DNA of 64,000 bases from Allorhodopirellula heiligendammensis (GTDB taxonomy: Bacteria; Planctomycetota; Planctomycetia; Pirellulales; Pirellulaceae). The stretch is from NCBI RefSeq assembly GCF_007860105.1, contig NZ_SJPU01000003.1, positions 124,001 to 188,000 on the forward strand. The letters run 5' to 3'. Numbering within the stretch: the stretch's first letter is position 1; each line of letters starts with the position of its first letter. The notes below the pieces were generated by a model. The model saw nothing but the letters and a program-made list of their open reading frames with translations, made no database searches and was not told the DNA's origin. Of this stretch, positions 9,195-18,665 are shown in pieces. The translations under genes and the position numbers were made by a program.

Positions 9195-10550
9195 ATGTCG
9201 TCACCGCATGCCGCTCGTGATTCATCTCGCACTAACGTCGCTATCATCGGAATGGGAACCGTCGGTGCCGGAGTTGCCAGGCTCCTGATCGATCACGGCG
9301 ACCGCACCGCGCGGCACGCTGGCAAAACGATCTGGCTGTCCAAAGCCGTCGTTCGTGATCTCAACAAGCCGCGCGGTATTGATCTGCCGGCCGGAGTTCT
9401 GACGGACTCGATTGACGAAGTCTTGAACGATCCCGAGATCGACGTCGTCGTCCAGTTGATCGGAGGACTCAGCCCCGCGCGAGAAACGATGTTGCGTGCC
9501 ATGGAAGCGGGGAAGGACATTGTGACGGCGAACAAGGCGTTGCTCGCTGAACACGGTGGTGAGCTGTTCACGCGGGCCCGTGAGCTCGGACGCAGCATCG
9601 CCTTTGAGGCCGCAGTCGCCGGAGGCGTGCCGATCGTCGCCAACATCAGTCAGTGCTTGTCTGCCAATCAGATTCTGTCGATGGAAGGCATCCTCAATGG
9701 AACCAGTAATTTCATCGTCTCGCAAATGGACGAGAAGGGCGCGGGCTATGAGCAAACCGTGAAGCTCGCCCAGGAACTCGGTTACGCCGAGGCCGATCCA
9801 GCGATGGATGTCGATGGTACGGACGCCGCACAGAAGCTAGCGATTTTGTCGCATCTCGCTTTCGGTGCCACGGTCGACTGGCGTGATATTCCCCGTAGCG
9901 GTATCGACCGCCTCGATCCTGTCGATCTGCAATACGCATCACAGCTCGGCTACCGCATCAAGTTGTTAGCCGCAGCGAGGATGATCGATGGCGAATTGGA
10001 GCTGTCGGTCGCGCCCACGCTCGTTCGCAAAGGCACACCCATGGCGGAGGTCCGTGATGCCTATAACGCCATCCGAGTTGTCGGCGACGCGGTTGGCCCC
10101 GTGTTCTACCACGGGCTGGGTGCAGGACAGATGCCAACAGCATCAGCGGTAGTGGCCGATATCATTGATACCGCTGTGGGACGAACGCCAATCACGTTCC
10201 AAACACTTGAGTATTTCTCCAAGGATCGCCCCGCGCGTACCGTTCAGCGCGATGTGGCCAAACTGCGTGGTCGATACTACCTCCGTCTCCACGTGTCGAA
10301 TCATCCGGGCACCTTAGCCAAAATCGCCAGCGTGCTCGCCGAACACAACATTTCCATCGCATCGGTAATCCAGCACGAAGAGTGCAGCGACGAGGCCGTA
10401 GCAGCAGGCAAGACGAGCGACGAAAAATTCGTACCGCTGGTGATCATGACTCATGAAGCCAGCGAGGGAGCCGCCAGCGAGGCGACCCAAGCCATCGCGG
10501 CACTGAAATCAGTCGACGGTCGCGCTGTGCGGATGCCCGTCCGAACGTAG
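9195..10550 (+). CDS. hom: Homoserine dehydrogenase with ACT domain
   Basis: The 451-residue enzyme reduces aspartate semialdehyde to homoserine in the threonine and methionine pathway. It has the NAD(P) Rossmann motif GMGTVGAGVARLL near the start, DVVVQLIGG, TANKALLAEHG with the catalytic-site lysine, the GVPI and GILNGTSNFI signatures, then EADPAMDVDGTDAAQKLAIL. A C-terminal ACT domain (LRLHVSNHPGTLAKIASVLA) implies feedback control by threonine. I chose ATG 9195; an in-frame TTG at 9150 would add 15 residues. It is monocistronic here, and the roughly 230 bp upstream show no clear element. Confidence 0.95.
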   Translation: MSSPHAARDSSRTNVAIIGMGTVGAGVARLLIDHGDRTARHAGKTIWLSKAVVRDLNKPRGIDLPAGVLTDSIDEVLNDPEIDVVVQLIGGLSPARETMLRAMEAGKDIVTANKALLAEHGGELFTRARELGRSIAFEAAVAGGVPIVANISQCLSANQILSMEGILNGTSNFIVSQMDEKGAGYEQTVKLAQELGYAEADPAMDVDGTDAAQKLAILSHLAFGATVDWRDIPRSGIDRLDPVDLQYASQLGYRIKLLAAARMIDGELELSVAPTLVRKGTPMAEVRDAYNAIRVVGDAVGPVFYHGLGAGQMPTASAVVADIIDTAVGRTPITFQTLEYFSKDRPARTVQRDVAKLRGRYYLRLHVSNHPGTLAKIASVLAEHNISIASVIQHEECSDEAVAAGKTSDEKFVPLVIMTHEASEGAASEATQAIAALKSVDGRAVRMPVRT

Positions 10551-10629
10551 TGCGGGTGCGCACGTGATGTGTTGTAGTATTGAGGATCATTTGGCAGTAC
10601 TGAGTTGGCTTTTCTGTGCTGCGTGGAAT

Positions 10630-11835
10630 TCAAAATTCTGCAAGTCGTGCCAACACCGATTGAGGCTGTAGCTTCGTTTTGTACACAACCCGAGGCACAC
10701 CGATGTCAGGGATGGCTTCGTCGGCATGCTCGGAGACGGCGATCAAAATGCGAGCATGATTGTGGAATTGCATGAGCCTTTGCGCCTTATCGCGCAGGTA
10801 CTCGGGTGTCCAAAAGCCAACAATCTCAAGCAGCACTTCCCCGTGCTCCGGATGGCGAAATGTGAAATCTGGCATCAACACGCTTTGCCCGGCATGCAGT
10901 ACGGTGGCTTCACGTTGGATGCTCCAGCCGTTCGTGTCCGATTCTTGCCAGCGGCGATGAAAGGTTTCTTCGAGTTCGCTGTCAAAGTCGCTGGGGACGA
11001 TCTCGCCGCGCAGCCCGTCACGGCTAGACAGTTGCAGAGCAAAGCGGCGGCGTCGAGGGCCGATCACCGTGGCCCGCATCCGCCAGTCTTCCGCAGCCAG
11101 TAGACCTGGCAGGAACCGTGCCATCGCCACGCCATAGCGACGCGTTTCTCGCACGATGGAGGCGGGGCCGTTGAATCGAAAGAAGTAGTTGTTGTCCTGC
11201 CGTGTGATGGTATGCATCAATCGGGCGAGTTTCGCGTAACGCAGAATGGTTTTGAAATCACGACCTGCGTACACGGTCATCTCGACAGCGCCGTACAATG
11301 CTGTCTGTGTCTGGGCGATGTTGTATCGGCGGAGCATCCGACCCGCATCGATGGTGGGATCGGGCGGAGATTTGAGCCGATGAAACTCGATGACATCGGC
11401 AAACAAGTCGGCTTCGATGTCCGTCCATGGGCGACCAAGTTGTCTGGCAATGCTCTCTTTGACTTTCGATTCGCTCGTCGCGAAAAGATGGTCCGGTTCC
11501 TGAACGAGTGGGTGATCAGTCGCAGCAAGTGAGAAGACTCGTTGGCGAAGTTTTGCGGCGGCACCACTGCGGTCCTGGTCATATTTACTGGCGTCATCGA
11601 GCAGCTTGCAGAATGCGGAAATCCGCACACTCGGACAGTCATCGAGTTTCTGAAGCTCTCGTTGGACATGCCAATGGAGTTCGCGGCGGGTGTCGCCAAC
11701 GTGATCACGATAGATCTGCAGAAGCTCGGCGATGGCAGGAACATAGGCGGCATGCGTCTTCCGCGTCAGTCGATCGGGAACCACGGATTGGCGAGTGAAA
11801 TCATATTCAAGAATCGATTCTTGTTTGGTGAGCAT
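10630..11835 (-). CDS. Bax1-like nuclease (DUF790 family), XPB partner
   Basis: The 401-residue protein has the length and composition of the DUF790 family, whose archaeal member Bax1 is a structure-specific nuclease that binds XPB. The C-terminal region contains VLMPDFTFRHP and, some 15 residues on, LLEIVGFWTPEYL, the PD...EIVGFW nuclease signature. The frame starts at ATG 11835 and lies 5 bp after the stop of the upstream XPB-type helicase gene, so the two are co-transcribed. The likely role is incision at the bubble opened by the helicase in nucleotide excision repair or a related pathway. Confidence 0.85.
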   Translation of the reverse strand: MLTKQESILEYDFTRQSVVPDRLTRKTHAAYVPAIAELLQIYRDHVGDTRRELHWHVQRELQKLDDCPSVRISAFCKLLDDASKYDQDRSGAAAKLRQRVFSLAATDHPLVQEPDHLFATSESKVKESIARQLGRPWTDIEADLFADVIEFHRLKSPPDPTIDAGRMLRRYNIAQTQTALYGAVEMTVYAGRDFKTILRYAKLARLMHTITRQDNNYFFRFNGPASIVRETRRYGVAMARFLPGLLAAEDWRMRATVIGPRRRRFALQLSSRDGLRGEIVPSDFDSELEETFHRRWQESDTNGWSIQREATVLHAGQSVLMPDFTFRHPEHGEVLLEIVGFWTPEYLRDKAQRLMQFHNHARILIAVSEHADEAIPDIGVPRVVYKTKLQPQSVLARLAEF

Positions 11836-11840
11836 GGAGC

Positions 11841-13307
11841 CTACTGTTTGTGAAAGGCGTCATCGCGGCGGCGGTCTCGCGAGCGTTGCTCGTCACGAGT
11901 CCCGGCGGTGACGATCTCATAGAAACACGCGCGGCCAAACGCATTTTTACGCAGTACGCGTCCGAGTCGCTGGACTGCCTGCCGGGTGCCACTGCCACCT
12001 CCAATCACAATGGCCACGTTGACTTCCGGAAGATCGACACCCTCGTCAAGCACGCGGTTGGCGACGAGTGCCGGATAGCGTCCCGCACGCAGACCCTCCA
12101 GAATTTCTTGTCGCTCGCGTTTACGGCAATGGCTAAGCAAGCAGGGAATAAGGAATCGAGTCGACACATCTCGAGCCATCGCGTTGGAGCCACAAAACAC
12201 AATCACTGGTTCACCGGCATGCAATCGAAACAGATCTTCGATAATGCGAAGTTTCTCTTCGGCGCGGTCTTCGATCGAGCGTTTGGCATGGAAAGCTTGC
12301 ATGGCCGCCCGTGCACCCGGATCACGACCGCTTTCGCGGCACAACGTCTGCCAGTCGTAGTTGGGCTCGTCCTTGCGTCGCTCGGCGAGGTAGTCACCGA
12401 CACGGCGACTGAGTGCTTCATAGCGATATCGTTCTTGTTCGGAAAGGTGTACGGAGATGCGATGAATATCATATTTCGCCAGCGTTCTGCCTCGAGCCGA
12501 GGCGATCGCCTGCGTATACACCCGGGGACCGATCAGGTCATCGAGCAGGGTGTGGTTGCCGTCGCGTCGCTCGGGCGTCGCCGTCAATCCCATGCGGAAG
12601 GGGGCGGCGCTCATCCGGGCTGCGTCTTGTCGCATGGCACCGGGCAGATGATGGCACTCATCGAAGATGATGAGTTGAAATTGATTGCCGAGCCGGGGCA
12701 TGTGTATTGCGGCGCTATCATAGGTTGTCACGCTGAGGGGACTGACGCGGTGCACGCCATCGCCGATGATCCCTGCATCAATCCGTGTGGCGGCCAAGAT
12801 GCGAGTGTGCCATTGGTACATCAGATCGCGGACGGGTGAGACGATGAGGGTTGCGCATTGGCAGCTCGCCATCGCGCGCAGTGCGACTTCCGTCTTTCCC
12901 GTTCCAGTGGGCATCACGATGACCCCACGGCGGCGATCGGACCACGCATCGATCGCGTCCTGCTGATCGGGGCGCGGCGGGTGCAACTCGCAACGCCGAT
13001 AGCGTACCTCGTGCCATTGCGGTACCTCGTCAATCCAGGATTGGGCCGCGAGTGAGTGATCTAGGTCTGCTCGGATGCGTCGATAGTGAACGGCATCGGT
13101 TCGCCACTGATGAAGCGCGTTGGCCGGATCGTGATCGCCTAACCCGTCCGTGTTGTTCCTCCCACGAGCATCAAATGTCCACAGGTCCACCGGCCATAGG
13201 CGCTCGATGAAGATTCGACTCACGCCGTTGAGCAACAGTGTCCCTTGGTCGAAAGCCAACCTGACCGAAGTTGTGTCCGCGATGTCGAGGTGATTGCCGT
13301 CAGGCAT
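11841..13307 (-). CDS. XPB/Rad25-type DNA helicase
   Basis: The 488-residue SF2 helicase follows the archaeal/bacterial XPB layout: an N-terminal damage-recognition-like region (about 1-110), then Walker A MPTGTGKTEVAL, motif Ia SPVRDLMYQW, DECHHLPG (motif II), GLTATPERRDG (motif III), and in the second RecA domain LDEGVDLPEVNVAIVI and RQAVQRLGRVLRK (motif VI). The start is ATG 13307. The gene immediately precedes the Bax1-like gene on the same strand. Archaeal XPB-Bax1 pairs unwind and incise DNA bubbles; I infer the same here. Confidence 0.88.
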   Translation of the reverse strand: MPDGNHLDIADTTSVRLAFDQGTLLLNGVSRIFIERLWPVDLWTFDARGRNNTDGLGDHDPANALHQWRTDAVHYRRIRADLDHSLAAQSWIDEVPQWHEVRYRRCELHPPRPDQQDAIDAWSDRRRGVIVMPTGTGKTEVALRAMASCQCATLIVSPVRDLMYQWHTRILAATRIDAGIIGDGVHRVSPLSVTTYDSAAIHMPRLGNQFQLIIFDECHHLPGAMRQDAARMSAAPFRMGLTATPERRDGNHTLLDDLIGPRVYTQAIASARGRTLAKYDIHRISVHLSEQERYRYEALSRRVGDYLAERRKDEPNYDWQTLCRESGRDPGARAAMQAFHAKRSIEDRAEEKLRIIEDLFRLHAGEPVIVFCGSNAMARDVSTRFLIPCLLSHCRKRERQEILEGLRAGRYPALVANRVLDEGVDLPEVNVAIVIGGGSGTRQAVQRLGRVLRKNAFGRACFYEIVTAGTRDEQRSRDRRRDDAFHKQ

Positions 13308-13500
13308 GGGGCGAGCGATTGACAGGATGACAGTATTTGCGGTGATGTCGAATCGGCGAGTGTACCCCGTGGACTCTCTCGAGAGAACGGCGACCGGCGC
13401 TCATTCATCATGTCGATCGTCTACCGGTGTCAGTCGCCCGCACCGATTTTGATTGTTGGCATGAGCGATCACCGGTGTGGTGCTATGCAAATCACTCTTC

Positions 13501-16500
13501 TCATGCCGCTTCGGTCGCCCGATCTGTGCGATCGATGGCTGCGGCGTGATCGCTGGAGTCTGCATTGACGGACAAGCCCAGGGCGGCGGGCGTCGTACGT
13601 ACATGCAGGTCTCGCTGCGGAAACGGAATTCTGATTCCTTCCGCGCGGAAGGCCTTATTGATTGAGGTATGCAGCTGGTGGATCACCTCCAAACGATTGT
13701 CGAGCGACGGCAGGTAGACCCGCAACACCATATTGAGAGCGCTGTCACCAAAGCCTTCGAAGCATGCTACTGGGGGCGGGTCGGTGAGCACGAGGGGGTG
13801 TTCCTTCGCCGATCTTAGCAGCAGTTCACGCGCACGTTCCGTGTCTGACTCGTAGCTGACCCCGACATTAATCACGATCCGGTTGACCTTGTCGGAAAGG
13901 GTCCAGTTGAGCAGACGTCCGGTGATGAATTCCTTGTTGGGAACGACGTATTCCTTCCGATCCCAATTCGTAATCGAGGTCGCGCGAATACGGATGCGTG
14001 AGACCACGCCACTGACATCATCCACGGTCACGATGTCGCCGACACGAATCGGTCGCTCGAGCAAGATGATCAAACCAGCGACAAAGTTCGCAAACATCTC
14101 TTGGAGCCCGAAGGCCAATCCAAACGTCAGTGCGGTGGCGAGCCATTGGATCTGGGACCACTTCAAGCCGATGGTCGAACAGGCGGCGATCGTGCCAATC
14201 AGGACGATCGCATAGCTGACGAGGGTGGTGATCGCATAGCGCACCGATGCGTCGACGGGCAATTGTTGCAGTACCGTAATTTCCAGCAGGCCGGGACCGT
14301 TACGAAACAGAACAAACGTGACCACTACGATCAGGAGTGCAAAGACCAGGTCTGAAAGCGTAATAGCACCCGCCTTGTTTTGGTCAGATAAGCCGTCCGG
14401 CCCATCGTCACCTGCGCTGTCCGCTGCTGGCATCATCGCCGTCACGGGAGTCACCTCTGCTGAGTTCTCCGTGTTGCTCGTCGTGGCGACTTGAGTTGCC
14501 GACCAGACTTCGTATTTATCAAGCATGCTGAGGGCGGGCAGAACCTGCACCCAAATCATCCACAGCCCGACGATTGAGCACGCGATCATGCCGGTGTTGA
14601 TTAGCCGGCGCGACTGCTCGCTCTGCGCCGAAATATCCGCTTTCGCATCTTCGGCCAAGATGCCCGCCACCATCGGCGAATCCGGCTCATCGCTGGAGGC
14701 AAGTGCAGCGGCGCGCTGCCGCGACTGTTCGATGCTCAGGTATCGCCGACGCAGCAACAGCATGCGAAATAGTAGCGAGCGAACAACCAAAAGCCCTATT
14801 AAAAACCCACAGGTTTCAAACAACCTCCAGGACAGTACTTCGGCGGTGTAATAATATCCCGCGATGGCTAGACCCGCCAGTGAAAGCGGCAGGCAGACGC
14901 CCACGATCGACCACAGTCGCTTGCCGCGATCACTCCATTCCGAGGTCCCAACGTTGAAGTAGTCTCGCAAGACGCCACTGGGGGTCAGCAAGCGGAAGAC
15001 AAGTGATGCCACCAAGAACATTCCGGCGACAAAGAAGAGTCGCTCCAGCGTATCATGTCCACGAGATTGATTGCTCATGCACAACGTCGCCGTGACGAAA
15101 GTCAGTGGAAACGCGATCATCGAAACCGAGCGTAAACCACGACGCACCGACTGTGTGGCGTGGGTGGACCAACGAAAATGGGCCTCACCTAGTCCCAGTG
15201 GACGGCATGATTGTCGAATCAGTTCGGTAGCGAACCAGACAATGGAGAGGCAGTAGAAACCATTGCTGATGGCAAGCATGAATTCGGAGTCGCCGGCTAT
15301 TCGTTCCAAACGCCAAGCAATCAGGGCACATAGCGTTGGCCATACCAGCGAGACGACGAGCGTCAACGCCATCGTTCGCAATGTGGGCAAGATGGAGCGG
15401 CAATTCACGCGGTTGGCGATTTCCCCCAATCCCGCGATCTGCCGACGCAGGAAGCTACCCCGAGCGAGTAGAACGCCCCAGGGAACGAGGACCAGTACAT
15501 ACAGGTAAAACTTCGATCGAATGTCAGCAGCGAATGCGACCGCTACGTCCATCCATTTGGCAGGATTGACGAGCCAGGTGTCTGACATATCTAAACGGAG
15601 TTCAGTCGTCAGGGGCCGACTACTCCGAATCCATAGCACCCGTTCATCGATATAGTTTTCGTATTCGGCGGCCAGCTTGATCAACTGTCGATCTTTCATA
15701 TCAAGCTCGATTAGCTGATCAAAATACTTGTCATTGCTACGTACCAGCGTGTCGAGAGTTTCCGAACGCCGGGCGATCAAGTCTTCGGCCGCAGATTCCA
15801 TCAGCGCCGTGTCGAGAACCGAGCCTGGCCGAGTGTCGAGTTTATCGCCAGCGTCGCTAGAGATTTTTGCGAGCAGCGATTTCGCGTCACCGACCTCTCG
15901 GCGTTGGTCTTCATAATCGAAGTTGGAATACTGAGTATCGTTGATGAGAGGTTGCCGGAGTGCGACAGCGGCGCGCCGACTGGAAAGGTCTGGAAGATCC
16001 TTCTTTTCTTTCCGCAGCAAGGCGCCGACGGAGCTGGTCATGCCGACTGATTTGACCTTCGCACGCGTTCGATTGAATTGGGCGATGAGTGACTCGTGTA
16101 ACTCGCTGGCGAGCTTATGCTCCTGCTGAGCAATGACGAGTTGTTCGGCGAGGGCCTTGGTTTTTTCCGCCAGTTCTTGGTTCTTTTCCGCGTAGTCTTT
16201 TAAAGATGGTGCCGCTGCAATGGCCTCATAGCGAGTTCTGCGAATGGACTGCTCTGCCTCGGCCTCGCGGGCCGCATTGATCCGTTGTTGCAGTAGCTCG
16301 ATGCATTTTTCGCGATATGCGGTTTCGATGGTTGCCAGATCGAATCGCAGCCGCTGTAAATCGGCGGCATCCTCCGCGTCGTATTTAGCCAGCTCCGCCT
16401 GCAGGGCAGGCAGTTCCTTGGACAACGTCATGCGGCGAGTCAATAAGCGTGCTGCGAGTGAGTTCGACTGCAGTGAGTTTTCGGCGGCCGCGAGCGACTG

Positions 16501-17091
16501 TAGCTGCGCCACAGCATCTGCAATACGCTGCTCTTTGCTGACGATCAAAGCGCGGATTTCCTTGCGTCGCTGCGAGCGAGTCTGCAGTTCCAGCTCGGCG
16601 GTTTGTCGTGTCTTTTTATGGGTTGCTAGCAAAAGGTCCCACTGAGCTAGTAATTGCTCCATCTCCTGCAGCGCCAGTCCGGACTGGACGACCGGTTTCT
16701 GATCCTTTAGGCCGGCACGCTGCTGTTTTAGGCGTTCGACTTGTTCACTGATCGATTCGGTTTCGCCGACCAGGGCGACGCGACGGGCCTCGTTCTCGAC
16801 TGCAGATTTCAGATTGTTGAGCGCCGATTGATAGTTTTCCAACGCTTGCACGCGTTTTCCAGAATCGATGTCCGTGCGACTGGTCAGGTCGGCGATCACC
16901 CGCTCCATCGCTTCTACGGATATTGATTGCTCCGTAAACGCAACTTCAGGAGCGCCTGCGTCCTGACCATGGAGTCGCGGAGATCCCAGCGTCAGGGCGA
17001 TCAGCACGCCCAGTACGAAGGATGCAGGGGACTGAAATATGAGCTTCGCAGACAAGATGAGCGACCTACCAAACGAGAGAAGAAGTGCCAA
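13501..17091 (-). CDS. Large MscS-family mechanosensitive channel (MscK/MscM-like)
   Basis: The protein is 1196 residues. An N-terminal hydrophobic segment ending near LHGQDAG looks like a signal peptide. A long periplasmic coiled-coil-rich region (about 45-500) with many Glu/Gln/Arg heptads follows, then about 11 hydrophobic helices. The C-terminal MscS core has the pore helix LTFGLAFGLQEMFANFVAGL, RPIRVGDIVTVDDVSGVV, the TTI-like ITNWDRKEYVVPNKEF segment and a soluble C-terminal domain. Such channels release solutes on hypo-osmotic shock. It starts at TTG 17091; no better start precedes the signal peptide. The last 30 residues are disordered. The 190 bp between it and the XPB gene hold nothing I recognise. 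Confidence 0.9.
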   Translation of the reverse strand: MALLLSFGRSLILSAKLIFQSPASFVLGVLIALTLGSPRLHGQDAGAPEVAFTEQSISVEAMERVIADLTSRTDIDSGKRVQALENYQSALNNLKSAVENEARRVALVGETESISEQVERLKQQRAGLKDQKPVVQSGLALQEMEQLLAQWDLLLATHKKTRQTAELELQTRSQRRKEIRALIVSKEQRIADAVAQLQSLAAAENSLQSNSLAARLLTRRMTLSKELPALQAELAKYDAEDAADLQRLRFDLATIETAYREKCIELLQQRINAAREAEAEQSIRRTRYEAIAAAPSLKDYAEKNQELAEKTKALAEQLVIAQQEHKLASELHESLIAQFNRTRAKVKSVGMTSSVGALLRKEKKDLPDLSSRRAAVALRQPLINDTQYSNFDYEDQRREVGDAKSLLAKISSDAGDKLDTRPGSVLDTALMESAAEDLIARRSETLDTLVRSNDKYFDQLIELDMKDRQLIKLAAEYENYIDERVLWIRSSRPLTTELRLDMSDTWLVNPAKWMDVAVAFAADIRSKFYLYVLVLVPWGVLLARGSFLRRQIAGLGEIANRVNCRSILPTLRTMALTLVVSLVWPTLCALIAWRLERIAGDSEFMLAISNGFYCLSIVWFATELIRQSCRPLGLGEAHFRWSTHATQSVRRGLRSVSMIAFPLTFVTATLCMSNQSRGHDTLERLFFVAGMFLVASLVFRLLTPSGVLRDYFNVGTSEWSDRGKRLWSIVGVCLPLSLAGLAIAGYYYTAEVLSWRLFETCGFLIGLLVVRSLLFRMLLLRRRYLSIEQSRQRAAALASSDEPDSPMVAGILAEDAKADISAQSEQSRRLINTGMIACSIVGLWMIWVQVLPALSMLDKYEVWSATQVATTSNTENSAEVTPVTAMMPAADSAGDDGPDGLSDQNKAGAITLSDLVFALLIVVVTFVLFRNGPGLLEITVLQQLPVDASVRYAITTLVSYAIVLIGTIAACSTIGLKWSQIQWLATALTFGLAFGLQEMFANFVAGLIILLERPIRVGDIVTVDDVSGVVSRIRIRATSITNWDRKEYVVPNKEFITGRLLNWTLSDKVNRIVINVGVSYESDTERARELLLRSAKEHPLVLTDPPPVACFEGFGDSALNMVLRVYLPSLDNRLEVIHQLHTSINKAFRAEGIRIPFPQRDLHVRTTPAALGLSVNADSSDHAAAIDRTDRATEAA

Positions 17092-17323
17092 CGGACGCTA
17101 CGACACCTCGCGAAACGGCGTCAATATCGCTCTCCAAGGAAGTTCTTTAGGGGGGCGATGACGGCGCTGTGTGCCCATCGGGAGGGAGGTTTGTTCTGGT
17201 TATTCAGAATATTTAGCCGTTTGATGGCGGACAGATGTGGCAGATGCGCATTGAGACTCTCATACGTGCAATCCAACGATTGTCGCCCGCTTGTCCCCAT
17301 ACTCCTCCCAGTGGAAAAACTTA

Positions 17324-17818
17324 ATGTTCTTGAACATTTGCTCGCATCGATTCCTGTCACGTTCGCTCACCATGGCCGTCGTCCTCGCCTGCGGAGTCAC
17401 TCTGTCATCAGTCGCTGAGGCACAAATGGCCACTGGAAGTGGCTGCACCAACTGCGGCGCGAGTGCTCCTGTGGTCACCTACAGCGCACCCGCGGCAGTC
17501 CAGTACAGCCAACCGGTCGCTCAGCAGAGCTACCCAGTGAGTTCGACGGTCGGTCATTCCTATTCGAACAGCTCGTGCTCGGGTTGCACGAGCGCACCGC
17601 GACGGTGCTCGTCTTCCCGCCGGGCGGTGGCTCATTCGTACCGGCCCAGCAGTTCCTGCGGATCCACCTATACGAGTGCCCCTGTTTATTCCAGTAGCAG
17701 CTGTTGCTCGGGCGGAGGTTCGTATTCCGCGGCCAGCTATCCAGTCAGCACCGCGACGCGGGTTTCCACGCCGGTAATGCAAACTGGTGCAGGATGTCCC
17801 GGCGGCAATTGCCGTTAA
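17324..17818 (+). CDS. Small exported cysteine-rich protein
   Basis: This is a 164-residue protein starting at ATG 17324. It opens with a signal peptide (basic start, then LTMAVVLACGVTLSSVAEAQ, cleavage likely after AEA). The mature part is low-complexity Ser/Tyr/Ala/Cys with CTNC, CSGC, SSCCSGGG and a final GCPGGNC, about 13 cysteines in all. Planctomycetes have many exported Cys-rich proteins linked to the cell envelope; here the role is unknown. It is divergent from the channel gene, with about 230 bp of featureless DNA between them. Confidence 0.75.
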   Translation: MFLNICSHRFLSRSLTMAVVLACGVTLSSVAEAQMATGSGCTNCGASAPVVTYSAPAAVQYSQPVAQQSYPVSSTVGHSYSNSSCSGCTSAPRRCSSSRRAVAHSYRPSSSCGSTYTSAPVYSSSSCCSGGGSYSAASYPVSTATRVSTPVMQTGAGCPGGNCR

Positions 17819-17852
17819 ACGACAGACGCCGGGGCGAATATCCCAGGCGAAC

Positions 17853-18632
17853 TCAATCCCGCACGGATGGGGGCAACGCTCCCGTCCGGGGAATGTCGCT
17901 TTGCTTCGGCAGCAAAGCCGAAGCTATCAGGCAGCGATCGCAACCTGCCTCGAGGAACGCCGCAACATCGTCGACACTCCGACATCCTCCTCCGGAGGTC
18001 CAGTGCCACGTCGGCAAACGCTGATGCAGAGACCAGCACAGTTCTGCTGTCCCTGGGCCCGCGTTCGTGCCGACGACAGCAACGTCGAGTACCAACCCAC
18101 GCCGCAGGCCGGCCTGGTCGGCTGCTGAAATCCAGTGCTCGACTCCCGAGTCGGGGCCGACAAACCGGCCATCGCGAAAGTCCACGCCCAAGACGAGTGA
18201 CGCAGGGGAAATGCTGTTACAGACGTGGGTAATCAGATTCGTCGACATCGCAGATTCACTTGCAATGATCCAGTCAACGCGACTGTGTGAACCGCTGAAT
18301 TTTTGCATCCAACGTGTTTGAGAATCGGCGTGATGTTGGCACATTCCAATGTCAATCAGCCATTGGTCCTCAGGGTTGCCCTGCGAAATCAACGACTCGA
18401 TCGCAGTATGTTGAACCGCGGCGCCTTGCAGCGCATCAAGATCAGCGACATAGAAACTGCGAATTTGGAATTGTTGCCGGTACCAATCTGCGAGAGCGAG
18501 TGGATTGCCGTCAGCGGTGTGTCCGGATCGCCACAGTGGGCGTACCGGCAGGTAACGCGCGCGATTTCCTGCGATCCCGTGGACAGCCACGCCGGCCTGG
18601 AGGTCGATGACGCCAATGAGATGGTCGGCCAT
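17853..18632 (-). CDS. HisA/HisF-related (beta/alpha)8 protein
   Basis: This 259-residue protein resembles HisA: the start MADHLIGVIDLQAGVAVHGI carries the HisA-type catalytic aspartate (VIDLQ), then FYVADLDALQG, LVLGVDFRDG and the phosphate-binding WHWTSGGGCRSVDDV. ATG 18632 is chosen over TTG 18659. No his genes adjoin it. Free-standing HisA/HisF-related genes are known in methanogens and in bacteria carrying methanopterin-linked C1 genes, including planctomycetes, so a role in a C1-cofactor pathway is possible but not shown here. It is convergent with the Cys-rich gene, 34 bp apart. Confidence 0.75.
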   Translation of the reverse strand: MADHLIGVIDLQAGVAVHGIAGNRARYLPVRPLWRSGHTADGNPLALADWYRQQFQIRSFYVADLDALQGAAVQHTAIESLISQGNPEDQWLIDIGMCQHHADSQTRWMQKFSGSHSRVDWIIASESAMSTNLITHVCNSISPASLVLGVDFRDGRFVGPDSGVEHWISAADQAGLRRGLVLDVAVVGTNAGPGTAELCWSLHQRLPTWHWTSGGGCRSVDDVAAFLEAGCDRCLIASALLPKQSDIPRTGALPPSVRD

Positions 18633-18665
18633 GCTCGTCCAAGCCCGCCGGTTGTTCAAACCCGC

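Noticed and set aside
11850..12839. Long plus-strand open frame (329 codons) opposite the XPB gene
   Set aside because: It mirrors the coding pattern of the helicase in the antisense frame and shows no motif; the XPB motifs are unambiguous.
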